A program made the position numbers and the translations under genes. This document shows positions 7,252-15,302 of a DNA stretch of 36,753 nt, piece after piece. Under the pieces are notes generated by a model. It was not told the DNA's origin. It saw only the letters and a program-made list of their open reading frames with translations, and did no database searches. Within the stretch, counting starts at the first letter, position 1. Each line of letters begins with the position of its first letter. Source of the DNA: Pseudomonadota bacterium (GTDB taxonomy: Bacteria; Desulfobacterota; Syntrophia; Syntrophales; UBA5619). The stretch lies in NCBI GenBank assembly GCA_018896355.1, contig JAHIMW010000027.1, positions 1 to 36,753 of the forward strand, in the 5' to 3' direction.

Positions 7252-7920
7252 TCAGCCGCGAATATTGGCCCAACACATTCTTGATCGGTCTGTGAGAAGG
7301 CCGGTTGCAGCCCTCCGCAGAACGCCCAGCGTCCCCGTCAGCGGAAGCTCCTCGAAAAGACCGGAATCGAGGGCCATGCCGTAGACACACCTGGGCGCCT
7401 GACCCCCCTTCTCCGGATCGGGGAAGATGTCATGGATGACCAGGTAACCGCCGGGCATCAGGTGTGAAACCCAGGCGCTGTAATCGATGAAAGTGTCCTC
7501 AAATGTGTGGCCCCCATCGATGAAGATCAGGCTGAGCGGCGTGGCCCAGAGGCGGGCCACGACCGCGGAGCGGGAGACGAGCGGAACGACCGTATCCTCA
7601 AGGGAAAGATTCCGGATCGTTTTCCGGAAGGTGGGGAAGGTATCCATTCCCCCCGTAGCCGGATCCAGCAGCTCCGGATCGAAGTACTCCTGCCCCGGCT
7701 GCTGCTCTTCGGAACCTTCATGATGGTCGAGTGAAAAGAGGATCCCCCCATTCTCTTTGCATCCCATCCCCAGATAGGCGGCCGAACGGCCGCAATAACT
7801 GCCGATCTCCAGGCAGGGGCCGCGCCCGGAAGCCTCCCTTGCCAGTTCATACAGACGAACGGCTTCCTCCTCGGCCATGAAACCCTTGAAATGCATTCTC
7901 TTTAATTCATCGACATCCAT
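7252..7920 (-). CDS. Class I SAM-dependent methyltransferase (family 24-like)
   Basis: A 222-residue O-methyltransferase-like protein. CLEIGSYCGRSAAYLG is the SAM-binding loop, ILFSLDHHEGSEEQQ the acidic strand, and LIFIDGGHTFEDTFIDYSAW followed by LMPGGYLVIHDIFPDPEKGG is the family-24 hallmark (D-G-x-H-x-Y/F ... H-D). The start at 7920 (MDVDELKRMHFKGF) is preferred over the longer frame to 8058 because the extra sequence is hydrophobic and overlaps the upstream control region; an AAGAG lies about six bases upstream. The gene converges on the radical SAM gene across the 7165-7228 palindrome. It probably belongs with the glycosyltransferase cassette and would methylate its product or a precursor; this is inference from position. 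Confidence 0.8.
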   Translation of the reverse strand: MDVDELKRMHFKGFMAEEEAVRLYELAREASGRGPCLEIGSYCGRSAAYLGMGCKENGGILFSLDHHEGSEEQQPGQEYFDPELLDPATGGMDTFPTFRKTIRNLSLEDTVVPLVSRSAVVARLWATPLSLIFIDGGHTFEDTFIDYSAWVSHLMPGGYLVIHDIFPDPEKGGQAPRCVYGMALDSGLFEELPLTGTLGVLRRAATGLLTDRSRMCWANIRG

Positions 7921-8045
7921 TGCTCTTGGCCTTTCTTTCGGGGAAATGGATTCCCGCAGTGGTTGAAGAATATACAATTCCGATCTTCGAAAGGCAAGTC
8001 CCACGGTTCTGTAAAATAGCCATATCATTTTTTTGAAATTTCCGC

Positions 8046-8074
8046 TTGACCATGTCAATATATAGTAGTATTAG
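8046..8074 (+). promoter_or_regulatory. Sigma-70-type promoter of nrdDG
   Basis: TTGACC (8046-8051), a 17-base spacer and TATTAG (8069-8074) lie about 80 bases upstream of nrdD. The spacer contains the first NrdR box, so repressor binding would block RNA polymerase. Confidence 0.6.
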
Positions 8075-8096
8075 AAAACCAAACCCCAATATGTTG
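8056..8096 (+). promoter_or_regulatory. Tandem NrdR operator upstream of nrdD
   Basis: Box 1, CAATATATAG (8056-8065), matches the core NrdR consensus C-w-A-t-A-T-a-T-w-G at all ten positions. Box 2, CAATATGTTG (8087-8096), matches nine of ten. The boxes are 31 bp apart, about three helical turns, which is the spacing reported for NrdR-controlled genes. NrdR senses ATP/dATP and represses ribonucleotide reductase genes; the nrdR gene is not in this window. Confidence 0.8.
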
Positions 8097-8152
8097 CGGT
8101 TATCAACGGGTTTGCAATTATATGAAATCATCATTAGGACAAGGAGCTCTCC

Positions 8153-10243
8153 ATGCACGCAAAAATCAAGAAGAGGGACGGCCGCCTGCTGAAGTTCAAC
8201 GCGGAGAAGATCACCAGCGCCATCGCCAAGGCCGGCGCTGCAACCGGTGAATTTGATAACGCTGTCGCAAAGACACTGACCATCCGCGTTCTGAATCTGG
8301 CGGAAAAGATCTTCGACAGCCGGATCACGACGGTTGAGGAAATTCAGGACATCGTGGAGGAGGTCCTCCTCTCTTCCTCGTACCGCAAAACGGCGAAGGC
8401 CTACATTATCTATCGCGAGCAGCATGCACGTCTCCGGGAAATCACCAACAAGATGGAGGTGGATCTGGTCGATCAGTATCTCGGCAAGATGGATTGGAAG
8501 ATTCACGAAAACAGCAATATGGACTATTCCCTCCAGGGGTTGAACAATTACATCTCCTCTGAGGTCAGCAAGGTCTACTGGCTCAACGAGATCTATTCTC
8601 CGGAGATCCGCCGGGCGCATACGGAGGGAGATTTCCATATCCATGACTTGAGCCTGCTTTCGGTCTACTGCGTGGGCTGGGATCTGTTCGATCTTCTGAT
8701 GGAGGGATTCCGCGGTGTCTCCGGCAAGGTGGAGAGCAAACCGGCCAGGCATCTCCGCAGCGCGCTGGGTCAGGTGGTTAATTTCTTCTATACCCTTCAG
8801 GGAGAGGCGGCCGGGGCGCAGGCCTTTTCCAATTTCGACACGCTGCTCGCCCCCTTTATCCGTTACGACAAGCTGAGCTATCAGGAGATCCGGCAGGCGC
8901 TCCAGGAATTCATCTTCAATATCAATGTCCCAACCCGGGTGGGTTTCCAGACGCCCTTTACCAATGTTACGCTGGATATCACGGTGCCCCGCTACTACGC
9001 CGATAGGAACGTCATTGTCGGCGGCAAACCTCAGAAGGAGACCTATGCGGAATTTCAGGAAGAGATGAACCTTTTCAACAAGGCCTTTCTCGAGGTGATG
9101 TCCGACGGCGATGCCAAGGGGCGCGTTTTTACCTTTCCGATCCCCACCTACAGCATCACAAAGAATTTCAACTGGGATGACCCGAAATTCGAAGGCCTCT
9201 GGGAAATGACCGCAAAATACGGCGTGCCCTATTTTTCCAATTTCATCAATTCGGACATGGATCCGGAAGACGCCAGAAGCATGTGCTGCCGGCTGCGGAT
9301 CGACAACCGGGAACTGCACAAGCGGGGAGGGGGGCTGTTCGGTTCCAATCCGTTGACGGGTTCCATCGGGGTGATTACGATCAATATGCCGAGGATCGGT
9401 TATCTGTCCGATACGGAAGAGGCGTTCATGGGGCGGCTTCAGAAGTTGATGGACACGGCCAAAGAGAGCCTTGAAGTCAAGAGAAAGGTGCTGGAGAAAT
9501 TCACCGACGGGAACCTCTATCCCTATACGAAATACTACCTCCGGAATGTCAAGCAGCGGTTCAGCGAATACTGGAAGAACCATTTTTCAACAATCGGTCT
9601 TGTCGGGATGAATGAGGCGTGCCTGAACCTCTTTGGTCAGGACATCACGACCCCGGAAGGGCAGCGGTTTACGAAAAAGGTCCTCGATTTCATGCGCAAC
9701 CATCTGGTCCTCTTCCAGAAGGAGACGGGAAACAATTACAATCTGGAATCAACGCCGGCGGAGGGGACCTCCTATCGCCTTGCCCAAATCGACAAGAAGA
9801 AATATCCGGAGATCCTCTGCGCCAATGAGGAAAATTGCCGGACGAGGAAGGCGGAGCCCTTCTATACGAATTCGACGCAACTTCCCGTCAACTATACCGA
9901 TGATGTCTTTGAGGCTCTCGATCTGCAGGATGAGATCCAGTGCAAGTACACCGGAGGAACGGTTTTCCACATCTTTGCCGGTGAGCGGATTTCCGATCCA
10001 CGGGCCGTGAAGACCCTGATCAAGAAGATCTGCACCCATTACCATCTTCCCTACCTGACCTTTACCCCCACCTTCAGCATCTGCCCATCGCACGGTTATC
10101 TGAACGGGGAGGTCTCCGCCTGTCCGACCTGTGAAGATTCCTGTGAAATCTATTCCCGTGTGGTGGGATATCTCCGACCGGTCAAGCAATGGAACAAAGG
10201 AAAGCAAGCGGAGTTCGACCTCAGAAAAGAATATAGGTTTTAA
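8153..10243 (+). CDS. nrdD: Anaerobic (class III) ribonucleoside-triphosphate reductase
   Basis: Reduces ribonucleoside triphosphates to dNTPs without oxygen, using a glycyl radical. The N-terminal ATP-cone (IKKRDGRLLKFNAEKITSAI) is the allosteric activity domain. The barrel contains HIHDL near residues 161-165, then CVGWDLFDLL. The C-terminus has a four-Cys zinc site (CPSHGY ... CPTC) and the glycyl radical loop RVVGYLRPVKQWNKGKQ, with radical Gly at about residue 672 of 696. Length is normal for the family. AAGGAG precedes ATG 8153. nrdG follows after four bases. Transcription is likely controlled by the NrdR boxes at 8056-8096. Essential for DNA synthesis in a strict anaerobe; no aerobic reductase is nearby. 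Confidence 0.97.
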   Translation: MHAKIKKRDGRLLKFNAEKITSAIAKAGAATGEFDNAVAKTLTIRVLNLAEKIFDSRITTVEEIQDIVEEVLLSSSYRKTAKAYIIYREQHARLREITNKMEVDLVDQYLGKMDWKIHENSNMDYSLQGLNNYISSEVSKVYWLNEIYSPEIRRAHTEGDFHIHDLSLLSVYCVGWDLFDLLMEGFRGVSGKVESKPARHLRSALGQVVNFFYTLQGEAAGAQAFSNFDTLLAPFIRYDKLSYQEIRQALQEFIFNINVPTRVGFQTPFTNVTLDITVPRYYADRNVIVGGKPQKETYAEFQEEMNLFNKAFLEVMSDGDAKGRVFTFPIPTYSITKNFNWDDPKFEGLWEMTAKYGVPYFSNFINSDMDPEDARSMCCRLRIDNRELHKRGGGLFGSNPLTGSIGVITINMPRIGYLSDTEEAFMGRLQKLMDTAKESLEVKRKVLEKFTDGNLYPYTKYYLRNVKQRFSEYWKNHFSTIGLVGMNEACLNLFGQDITTPEGQRFTKKVLDFMRNHLVLFQKETGNNYNLESTPAEGTSYRLAQIDKKKYPEILCANEENCRTRKAEPFYTNSTQLPVNYTDDVFEALDLQDEIQCKYTGGTVFHIFAGERISDPRAVKTLIKKICTHYHLPYLTFTPTFSICPSHGYLNGEVSACPTCEDSCEIYSRVVGYLRPVKQWNKGKQAEFDLRKEYRF

Positions 10244-10247
10244 TAAG

Positions 10248-10937
10248 ATGAGGATTGGGGGGTTTCAGAAAATCTCGCTGATCGATTACCCCGGTCGAAT
10301 CAGCGCCATTGTCTTTACCCAGGGATGCAACTTCCGTTGTCCCTACTGTCACAACCCGGAGCTGGTCGACCCCGCTCAATACGGGCCGATTCTGCCCGAG
10401 GCGGAGGTGTTCTCTTTTCTGGAAGGGAGGCGGGGCAAACTGGAAGCCGTCACTGTGACTGGCGGGGAGCCTACGCTACAGACGGATTTGGAGCGATTTC
10501 TGCAGAAAATAAAAAAAATGGGGTATCTCGCCAAGGTGGATACCAACGGATCGGATCCGGTCATGCTGGAGCGGCTGATCCGCAGGCGATGCGTCGACTA
10601 TCTGGCCATGGACGTCAAGGGCCCTCTCCATAAATATGAACAAATTGTAAAAGCCAAGGTTGAAACCGCAAAGATACTAAGAAGCATAGAACTGATCACC
10701 TCTTCAGGAATCGAACATGAATTCCGGACAACCGTCGTCCGTTCGCAGCTTGATAAGGAAGACCTGATTGCAACCGCGAGAATGCTGAAGAAGGCGCAAT
10801 TGTATGTCCTGCAACCCTTTATGCCCAAGAAAACCCTGGATAATCATTTTTTGTCTGAGTTGTCATATTCTACTGAAGAATTTGCCGCCATTCAAAAAAA
10901 ATTAGAAAGTAAACGCCTCCGCATCATTATCCGTTGA
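10248..10937 (+). CDS. nrdG: Anaerobic ribonucleotide reductase activating protein (radical SAM)
   Basis: Radical SAM activase that abstracts hydrogen from the NrdD glycine to make the glycyl radical. The cluster motif is C27-x3-C31-x2-C34 (GCNFRCPYCHNPEL), followed by the SAM-binding VTVTGGEPTLQ. At 229 residues it belongs to the 'NrdG2'/PflA-like branch that opens with GGFQKISLIDYPG, rather than the shorter enteric type. ATG 10248 lies four bases after the nrdD stop, so it is translationally coupled; the longer upstream frame is inside nrdD and is not used. The end of the gene carries a promoter-like sequence for the next gene. Confidence 0.93.
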   Translation: MRIGGFQKISLIDYPGRISAIVFTQGCNFRCPYCHNPELVDPAQYGPILPEAEVFSFLEGRRGKLEAVTVTGGEPTLQTDLERFLQKIKKMGYLAKVDTNGSDPVMLERLIRRRCVDYLAMDVKGPLHKYEQIVKAKVETAKILRSIELITSSGIEHEFRTTVVRSQLDKEDLIATARMLKKAQLYVLQPFMPKKTLDNHFLSELSYSTEEFAAIQKKLESKRLRIIIR

Positions 10938-10963
10938 CTTAAAGGTCCGGATGGCTTCATAAT
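10934..10963 (+). promoter_or_regulatory. Candidate sigma-70 promoter for the HD-GYP gene
   Basis: TTGACT (10934-10939), an 18-base spacer and CATAAT (10958-10963). The -35 overlaps the nrdG stop codon. It lies about 55 bases before the HD-GYP start. Confidence 0.4.
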
Positions 10964-11016
10964 GTGACCGCCGGAGGTCGCGTTTGGACGGTTCAAAGGC
11001 AGAAAGCAGGTGAAAT

Positions 11017-12675
11017 ATGGACGGAAAGGGGAAAGAGTTCCCCGGTCCTACGGGCGGTACGCCTCTCAACCATCCGAACAGGCGCGGTGAGGCTGAGACC
11101 CGGAAATTCAGCGAAAATCAACTAAAACAGATCCGCAGGCTGACTCGGATCGGTACGGCGCTTTCCGCAGAGCGGAATATCGAGCGTCTGTTCGAAATGA
11201 TCGTCGAAGAAGCGAGGGAATTCACCGGCGCCGACGGCGGAACCCTCTACATCATGTCCGACGATGAAACCGAGCTGCAATTTGCCATTGTGCAGACGGA
11301 GACCCTCGATGTCCGAATGGGGGGAACCGGGGGGAAGATCACCTGGAAACCGGTCCGGCTGCAAAATGCCGATGGCTCGTCCAACCACGGAAATGTTTCC
11401 GCTTATGTCGCATTGACCGGAAATACCGTCAATATCCCCGATGTCTATGATGCGGAGGGTTTTGACTTCCAGGGGACCAGAAATTTCGATGCCCAGACGG
11501 GGTACCGCTCCAAATCGATGCTCGTGGTCCCGATGAAAAACCATGAAAATGATATCATCGGCGTTTTGCAGTTGCTTAATGCACGAGATGAAAAACGCAG
11601 CGAGGTTGTTTCCTTTTCTGCCGAATGCCAGGAAATGACCGAATCCCTCGCCTCCCAGGCCGCAGTCGCCCTTTCAAACAATCGCCTCATTCAAGACCTT
11701 GAAGCCCTGATGGAATCCTTCATCCGCGCTATTGCGACCGCCATCGATGAAAAGTCGCCCTATACCGGGGGTCATGTCCGCCGCGTGGCCGACCTGACGA
11801 TGGACATTGCCCGCAAAATCAATGATACGACGGAGGGGCCCTTGGCGGATCTCAGGTTTTCGGACGATCAGCTTAAAGAATTGCAGATCGCTGCCTGGCT
11901 CCATGATGTGGGAAAGATTACAACACCAGAGTATGTGGTTGACAAGGCGACAAAGTTGGAAACCATTTTTGACCGGATCGAGCTCCTGAGGCTCCGGTTT
12001 GAATTGTACAGACTGCAGACCATGCAAAGGAATTTGAACAAGGAGAACCTTCCCGAATCGGCGGCAACCGAAGAGAATGATGAGTTGGAAACCACCCTCC
12101 GGGAGGAATTCCGGTTTTTGTCAGAGGCCAACCGTGGAAGCGAACTGATGTCGGATGAGATGATGGACAGGATCAGGACGATCGCCCTGAGGACCTGGGA
12201 GTTGGATGGGAAAAAGGAGCCTCTTCTTTTACCCGAGGAGGTTGAAAACCTGAATATCCGTAAAGGGACCCTGTCTGCGAAGGAGAGGGATATTATCAAG
12301 AATCATGCCTCGATGACCTACAAGATTCTTTCACAATTGCCTTTCCCCAAAAAGCTGAGACATGCGCCTGATTATGCGGCTGCCCATCATGAAACACTGA
12401 ACGGCAAGGGCTATCCAAGAAGTCTCAACGCCACCCAGCTTTCCCTTCAGTCCAGGATCCTGGCCCTGGCGGATGTGTTCGAGGCGCTGACGGCCAAGGA
12501 CAGACCCTACCAGAAGGGGAAAACCCTTTCCGAAGCCATGAATATCATGGCGATGATGGTGAAAGACGAGCACATCGATCCGGACCTTTTTACCCTGTTT
12601 CAAAGGGAGGGAATTCATCTGGACTACGCCCGTCGTGAACTGAGCCCACATCAGATCGATTTTACCGGCGTATAG
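11017..12675 (+). CDS. GAF-domain HD-GYP cyclic-di-GMP phosphodiesterase-like protein
   Basis: Probable cytosolic signalling hydrolase. A GAF sensor domain (about residues 40-210; VEEAREFTGADGGTLYI, GVLQLLNA) precedes an HD-GYP domain. Metal and catalytic motifs are present: GGHVRRV, HD in AWLHDVGK (H296-D297), the middle His in IIKNHASMTYKIL, and HHETLNGKGYP (residues 457-467), which is the GYP signature of c-di-GMP phosphodiesterases. The HD pair and the HHE motif are about 160 residues apart, roughly 100 more than in standard HD-GYP proteins, because of a charged helical insertion (KATKLETIFDRIELLRLRFE onward). I recall this variant as a deltaproteobacterial subfamily. AGGTGAA precedes ATG 11017. 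The ligand of the GAF domain is unknown. Confidence 0.88.
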   Translation: MDGKGKEFPGPTGGTPLNHPNRRGEAETRKFSENQLKQIRRLTRIGTALSAERNIERLFEMIVEEAREFTGADGGTLYIMSDDETELQFAIVQTETLDVRMGGTGGKITWKPVRLQNADGSSNHGNVSAYVALTGNTVNIPDVYDAEGFDFQGTRNFDAQTGYRSKSMLVVPMKNHENDIIGVLQLLNARDEKRSEVVSFSAECQEMTESLASQAAVALSNNRLIQDLEALMESFIRAIATAIDEKSPYTGGHVRRVADLTMDIARKINDTTEGPLADLRFSDDQLKELQIAAWLHDVGKITTPEYVVDKATKLETIFDRIELLRLRFELYRLQTMQRNLNKENLPESAATEENDELETTLREEFRFLSEANRGSELMSDEMMDRIRTIALRTWELDGKKEPLLLPEEVENLNIRKGTLSAKERDIIKNHASMTYKILSQLPFPKKLRHAPDYAAAHHETLNGKGYPRSLNATQLSLQSRILALADVFEALTAKDRPYQKGKTLSEAMNIMAMMVKDEHIDPDLFTLFQREGIHLDYARRELSPHQIDFTGV

Positions 12676-12783
12676 TCGACCGCCCCCGCGCTCAGACAGG
12701 GCGCCGTGCATCGCACAGATTGCCGAGGTCGGACGTCAGGTGGGAAACGGCGTTATTTGTCAGGCACAGGTTCTGCAGGAAGA

Positions 12784-14178
12784 TCAACGTATCAGTGAAT
12801 CGATTTCCTTCTGAATCTCTTTGGCTTTCGGATGATTCTGGGAAAATTCCTTCAGGGCCGCCTTGAAATGAAAGAGGGCGCTCTCCACCTTGCCCTTTTT
12901 CTTGAAATAGAGACCGAAGTAGTAATGTGAATCGCCTGCCCCTCCTGTCTTCCCGTAAGCCATAGCCAGGTTGTAGTAGATTTCCGGATCATCCGGACGT
13001 CGTTCCTCCAACTCTTTGAACAGGCGGAGCGCGTTTTGCATATCACCCAGGGCCAACAGGGTCTTCCCAAGGTAAAGGTTTGCATTCAGGTCGTTGCGCT
13101 GGAGTTCGGTTGCGCGGCGAAGATTCTTCCGGGCTTCATCGAAACGTCCAAGCTTGAACAAGGTGATTCCCATATCCCGTAGAATCTCAGGATCATCCGG
13201 GGCAAGGCGGACGGCTTTCCGGAAATGTTCGAGAGACTCCGTGACCATTCCCAATTTCTCCTCGGTTACGGCCAGACCGTAAAGGACATCCGTATCATCC
13301 GGGTGATCCTTCAGCGCCTTCAGAAAATGGCGAATATTGGCATCGGGCGGCTTTCCGTCAAGAAGCAGAATGGTCTGTATCCGCCGCAAATTTCCGATGA
13401 TCTGGTCCGCACCCCCCTGGCGGTGTGTGGTCTGGAGCAGGGCGTCGATGTAACGGCTCCTTTCATCGGTTCCGGGATGGGTCAGAAAATAGGAGGGGAT
13501 GGTATTGGAGTAGTACTCATAATTTCTCATGATCTTCAGAAAATCGAGCATGGATTTGCCGTCATAGCCGGCGGCAACGAGATAGGCGAGACCCATCCGG
13601 TCGGCCGATTCCTCCTGTTGGCGGCTGTACTTCAGAGAAAGGGATGTTGCCGCGGCCACGGAAAAACCGGTTACCGCTGCGGTCAGCTCCCCTCCACCTC
13701 CCAGTAACGCACCGGCAAGGACGGCTGCCAGCGTCGAGATGTTGATTTTCTGGGATCTGTCTACGATTTCCGCGATATGCCGGCCGTTGATGTGGGCGAT
13801 TTCATGCGCGAGAACCCCGGCCAGTTGGCCTTCATTCTCAACAAGGTTGATCAGCCCCTGGTTGACGTAAACATATCCCCCCGGTGTGGCAAACGCGTTT
13901 ATTGCTGAGCTCCGGATGATTGAAAATTTGAACGCGAAAGGCGCCTTGTCGCTGTGCGCGAGGATCCGCTCGCCCAAAAAGGTCAGGAAGGTGTTCGCCC
14001 GTTCATTCTTTAGAATAAAATTGCCCTTCTCAAGCTTATCGTAAAACTCCTTTCCCAGTTTATTTTCATCCTCGATTGTGAAGGAAGCCAGGGCCGTTCG
14101 CGGCATACCGCCCGCAAGCATCACAAGCAAGAAAAAAAGCAAAACCCATTTGGGAGCCCTATGATTTCCTGGCAACAT
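12784..14178 (-). CDS. M48-family zinc metalloprotease with C-terminal TPRs (BepA-like)
   Basis: Periplasmic quality-control protease of the BepA/YfgC type, which helps outer-membrane protein assembly and degrades misfolded ones. An N-terminal hydrophobic signal (VLLFFLLVMLAGG) ends near LAS. The zinc motif HEIAH (residues 125-129) lies in LAGVLAHEIAHINGRH and the third ligand in QEESADRMGLAYL. The C-terminal half (about 270-460) holds TPR repeats (DTDVLYGLAVTEEKLG, DPEILRDMGITLFKLGRFD, LNANLYLGKTLLALGD). Start 14178 gives 464 residues and a normal signal peptide; an upstream in-frame start at 14253 is possible, as the best GGAG is about 15 bases away. It converges on the HD-GYP gene. Confidence 0.88.
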   Translation of the reverse strand: MLPGNHRAPKWVLLFFLLVMLAGGMPRTALASFTIEDENKLGKEFYDKLEKGNFILKNERANTFLTFLGERILAHSDKAPFAFKFSIIRSSAINAFATPGGYVYVNQGLINLVENEGQLAGVLAHEIAHINGRHIAEIVDRSQKINISTLAAVLAGALLGGGGELTAAVTGFSVAAATSLSLKYSRQQEESADRMGLAYLVAAGYDGKSMLDFLKIMRNYEYYSNTIPSYFLTHPGTDERSRYIDALLQTTHRQGGADQIIGNLRRIQTILLLDGKPPDANIRHFLKALKDHPDDTDVLYGLAVTEEKLGMVTESLEHFRKAVRLAPDDPEILRDMGITLFKLGRFDEARKNLRRATELQRNDLNANLYLGKTLLALGDMQNALRLFKELEERRPDDPEIYYNLAMAYGKTGGAGDSHYYFGLYFKKKGKVESALFHFKAALKEFSQNHPKAKEIQKEIDSLIR

Positions 14179-14504
14179 CAGATCGCTTTGAACCTCTCCT
14201 TGGAAAAAGTGACTACGGCCATGACGGCATCCTACCCTTTTTCGACGATGCAATCAATGTTCACATTTACGGCGGCAGATCATCGTCATGATGGGTTCCG
14301 GGGGCAGGATCTTTTTTGCGGTTGCAAGCTTGTGGGATAGGTTTGTGTATGGTATAGATCCCATGTGGCGCGAAGGCGGCCCTTTCGAAGAGAAAATCCG
14401 CCGGCACCGGATGTAAGCTTCGGGGATGAGCAAATCATGATCCGGATAAAGCAGTCCCCTTTTCTTCATCAGAAGAAAATGAATTCGCTGAGAAAAGTGG
14501 CCCC
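14179..14504. other. Divergent intergenic region between M48 protease and cmk
   Basis: About 325 bases with no convincing gene. A minus-strand open frame at 14254-14469 has no family resemblance. A weak forward promoter candidate is TTGTGG (14330-14335), 17 bases, TATAGA (14353-14358), which would leave a roughly 140-base leader before cmk. No riboswitch fold was recognised. Confidence 0.4.
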
Positions 14505-15182
14505 ATGAATAGACGTCCCGTCGTCACGATTGACGGTCCGGCCGGCGCCGGCAAAAGTACGATCAGCAAACTCCTCGCGTCCCGCCTCTCTTTCTTTTAT
14601 CTGGATACCGGCGCCCTTTACCGGGCGTTTGCGTACCGACTGAAATGCGAGTGCTGGGATGGTACGGAGCAGAGGATTGCCGACATATGCCGGGAGATGA
14701 AGGTCTCATTGAAAAATGAGTCTGGGAGATTCCGTGTTCTCGTCGATGGCGAAGATGTGTCGGAAAAGATCCGGACCGAGGAAATCGGTCTGCTCGCCTC
14801 GAAAATTTCCGCGATTCCGCTGCTTCGGAAGCACCTACTTCCTGTCCAGCGGGAGATGGCCGCGGTCGGAGGGGTTGTTGCAGAAGGCCGCGATATGGGG
14901 ACCGTCGTTTTTCCACAGGCCGAGATCAAATTCTTTCTGGATGCATCGGTTGAAGAGAGGGCGAATCGGCGATATCTTGAACTGGTTGAAAAGGGGCAAT
15001 CAGTCATTCTGAAGGATATTGAAAACGACCTGATCCGCCGTGACCGTCAGGACCGTGAGCGCGCCGTTGCCCCTCTTGCCGTACCCACGGATGCCGTTGT
15101 GATCGATTCCTCTGACAAATCCGTATCTCAAGTGGTGGGGATCATGATCGCCGTGATCGAAAGGTTCTGCCCGTTTGTGTAA
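14505..15182 (+). CDS. cmk: Cytidylate kinase
   Basis: Phosphorylates CMP and dCMP with ATP. The P-loop is GPAGAGKST (residues 11-19) after VVTIDGP, and the NMP-binding segment is YLDTGALYRAFAYRL. VVAEGRDMGTVVFPQAEIKFFLDAS is the family signature, and the lid is RRDRQDRERAVAPL. At 225 residues the length is typical. Placed directly upstream of rpsA, the usual bacterial arrangement. After its stop there is a weak hairpin (AATGA 15193-15197 with TCATT 15206-15210) and a T6 run, which may partially terminate. Confidence 0.96.
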   Translation: MNRRPVVTIDGPAGAGKSTISKLLASRLSFFYLDTGALYRAFAYRLKCECWDGTEQRIADICREMKVSLKNESGRFRVLVDGEDVSEKIRTEEIGLLASKISAIPLLRKHLLPVQREMAAVGGVVAEGRDMGTVVFPQAEIKFFLDASVEERANRRYLELVEKGQSVILKDIENDLIRRDRQDRERAVAPLAVPTDAVVIDSSDKSVSQVVGIMIAVIERFCPFV

Positions 15183-15229
15183 TCCTTTTCAGAATGACCC
15201 CAAGATCATTGTTTTTTACCTGAATTCGC

Positions 15230-15258
15230 TTGATATTTTATAATCGGTGTGTTATAAA
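15230..15258 (+). promoter_or_regulatory. Sigma-70-type promoter of rpsA
   Basis: TTGATA (15230-15235), a 17-base spacer and TATAAA (15253-15258) in an AT-rich pocket, 45 bases upstream of rpsA. It gives the ribosomal gene its own transcription beyond read-through from cmk. Confidence 0.6.
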
Positions 15259-15302
15259 ATGCGAGATTATAAAACAAAAATCTTTCAGGGGGTAGGGGTT
15301 GA

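Noticed and set aside
7921..8058. N-terminal extension of the family-24 methyltransferase
   Set aside because: The extra sequence overlaps the nrdD control region and does not resemble the family.
7907..9583. A 558-codon minus-strand open frame opposite nrdD
   Set aside because: It is antisense to a clear nrdD gene and its translation has no recognisable domain; long antisense frames are common in GC-rich genes.
14254..14469. A 71-codon minus-strand open frame upstream of the M48 gene
   Set aside because: No family resemblance, no clear ribosome-binding site, and it occupies a divergent promoter region.
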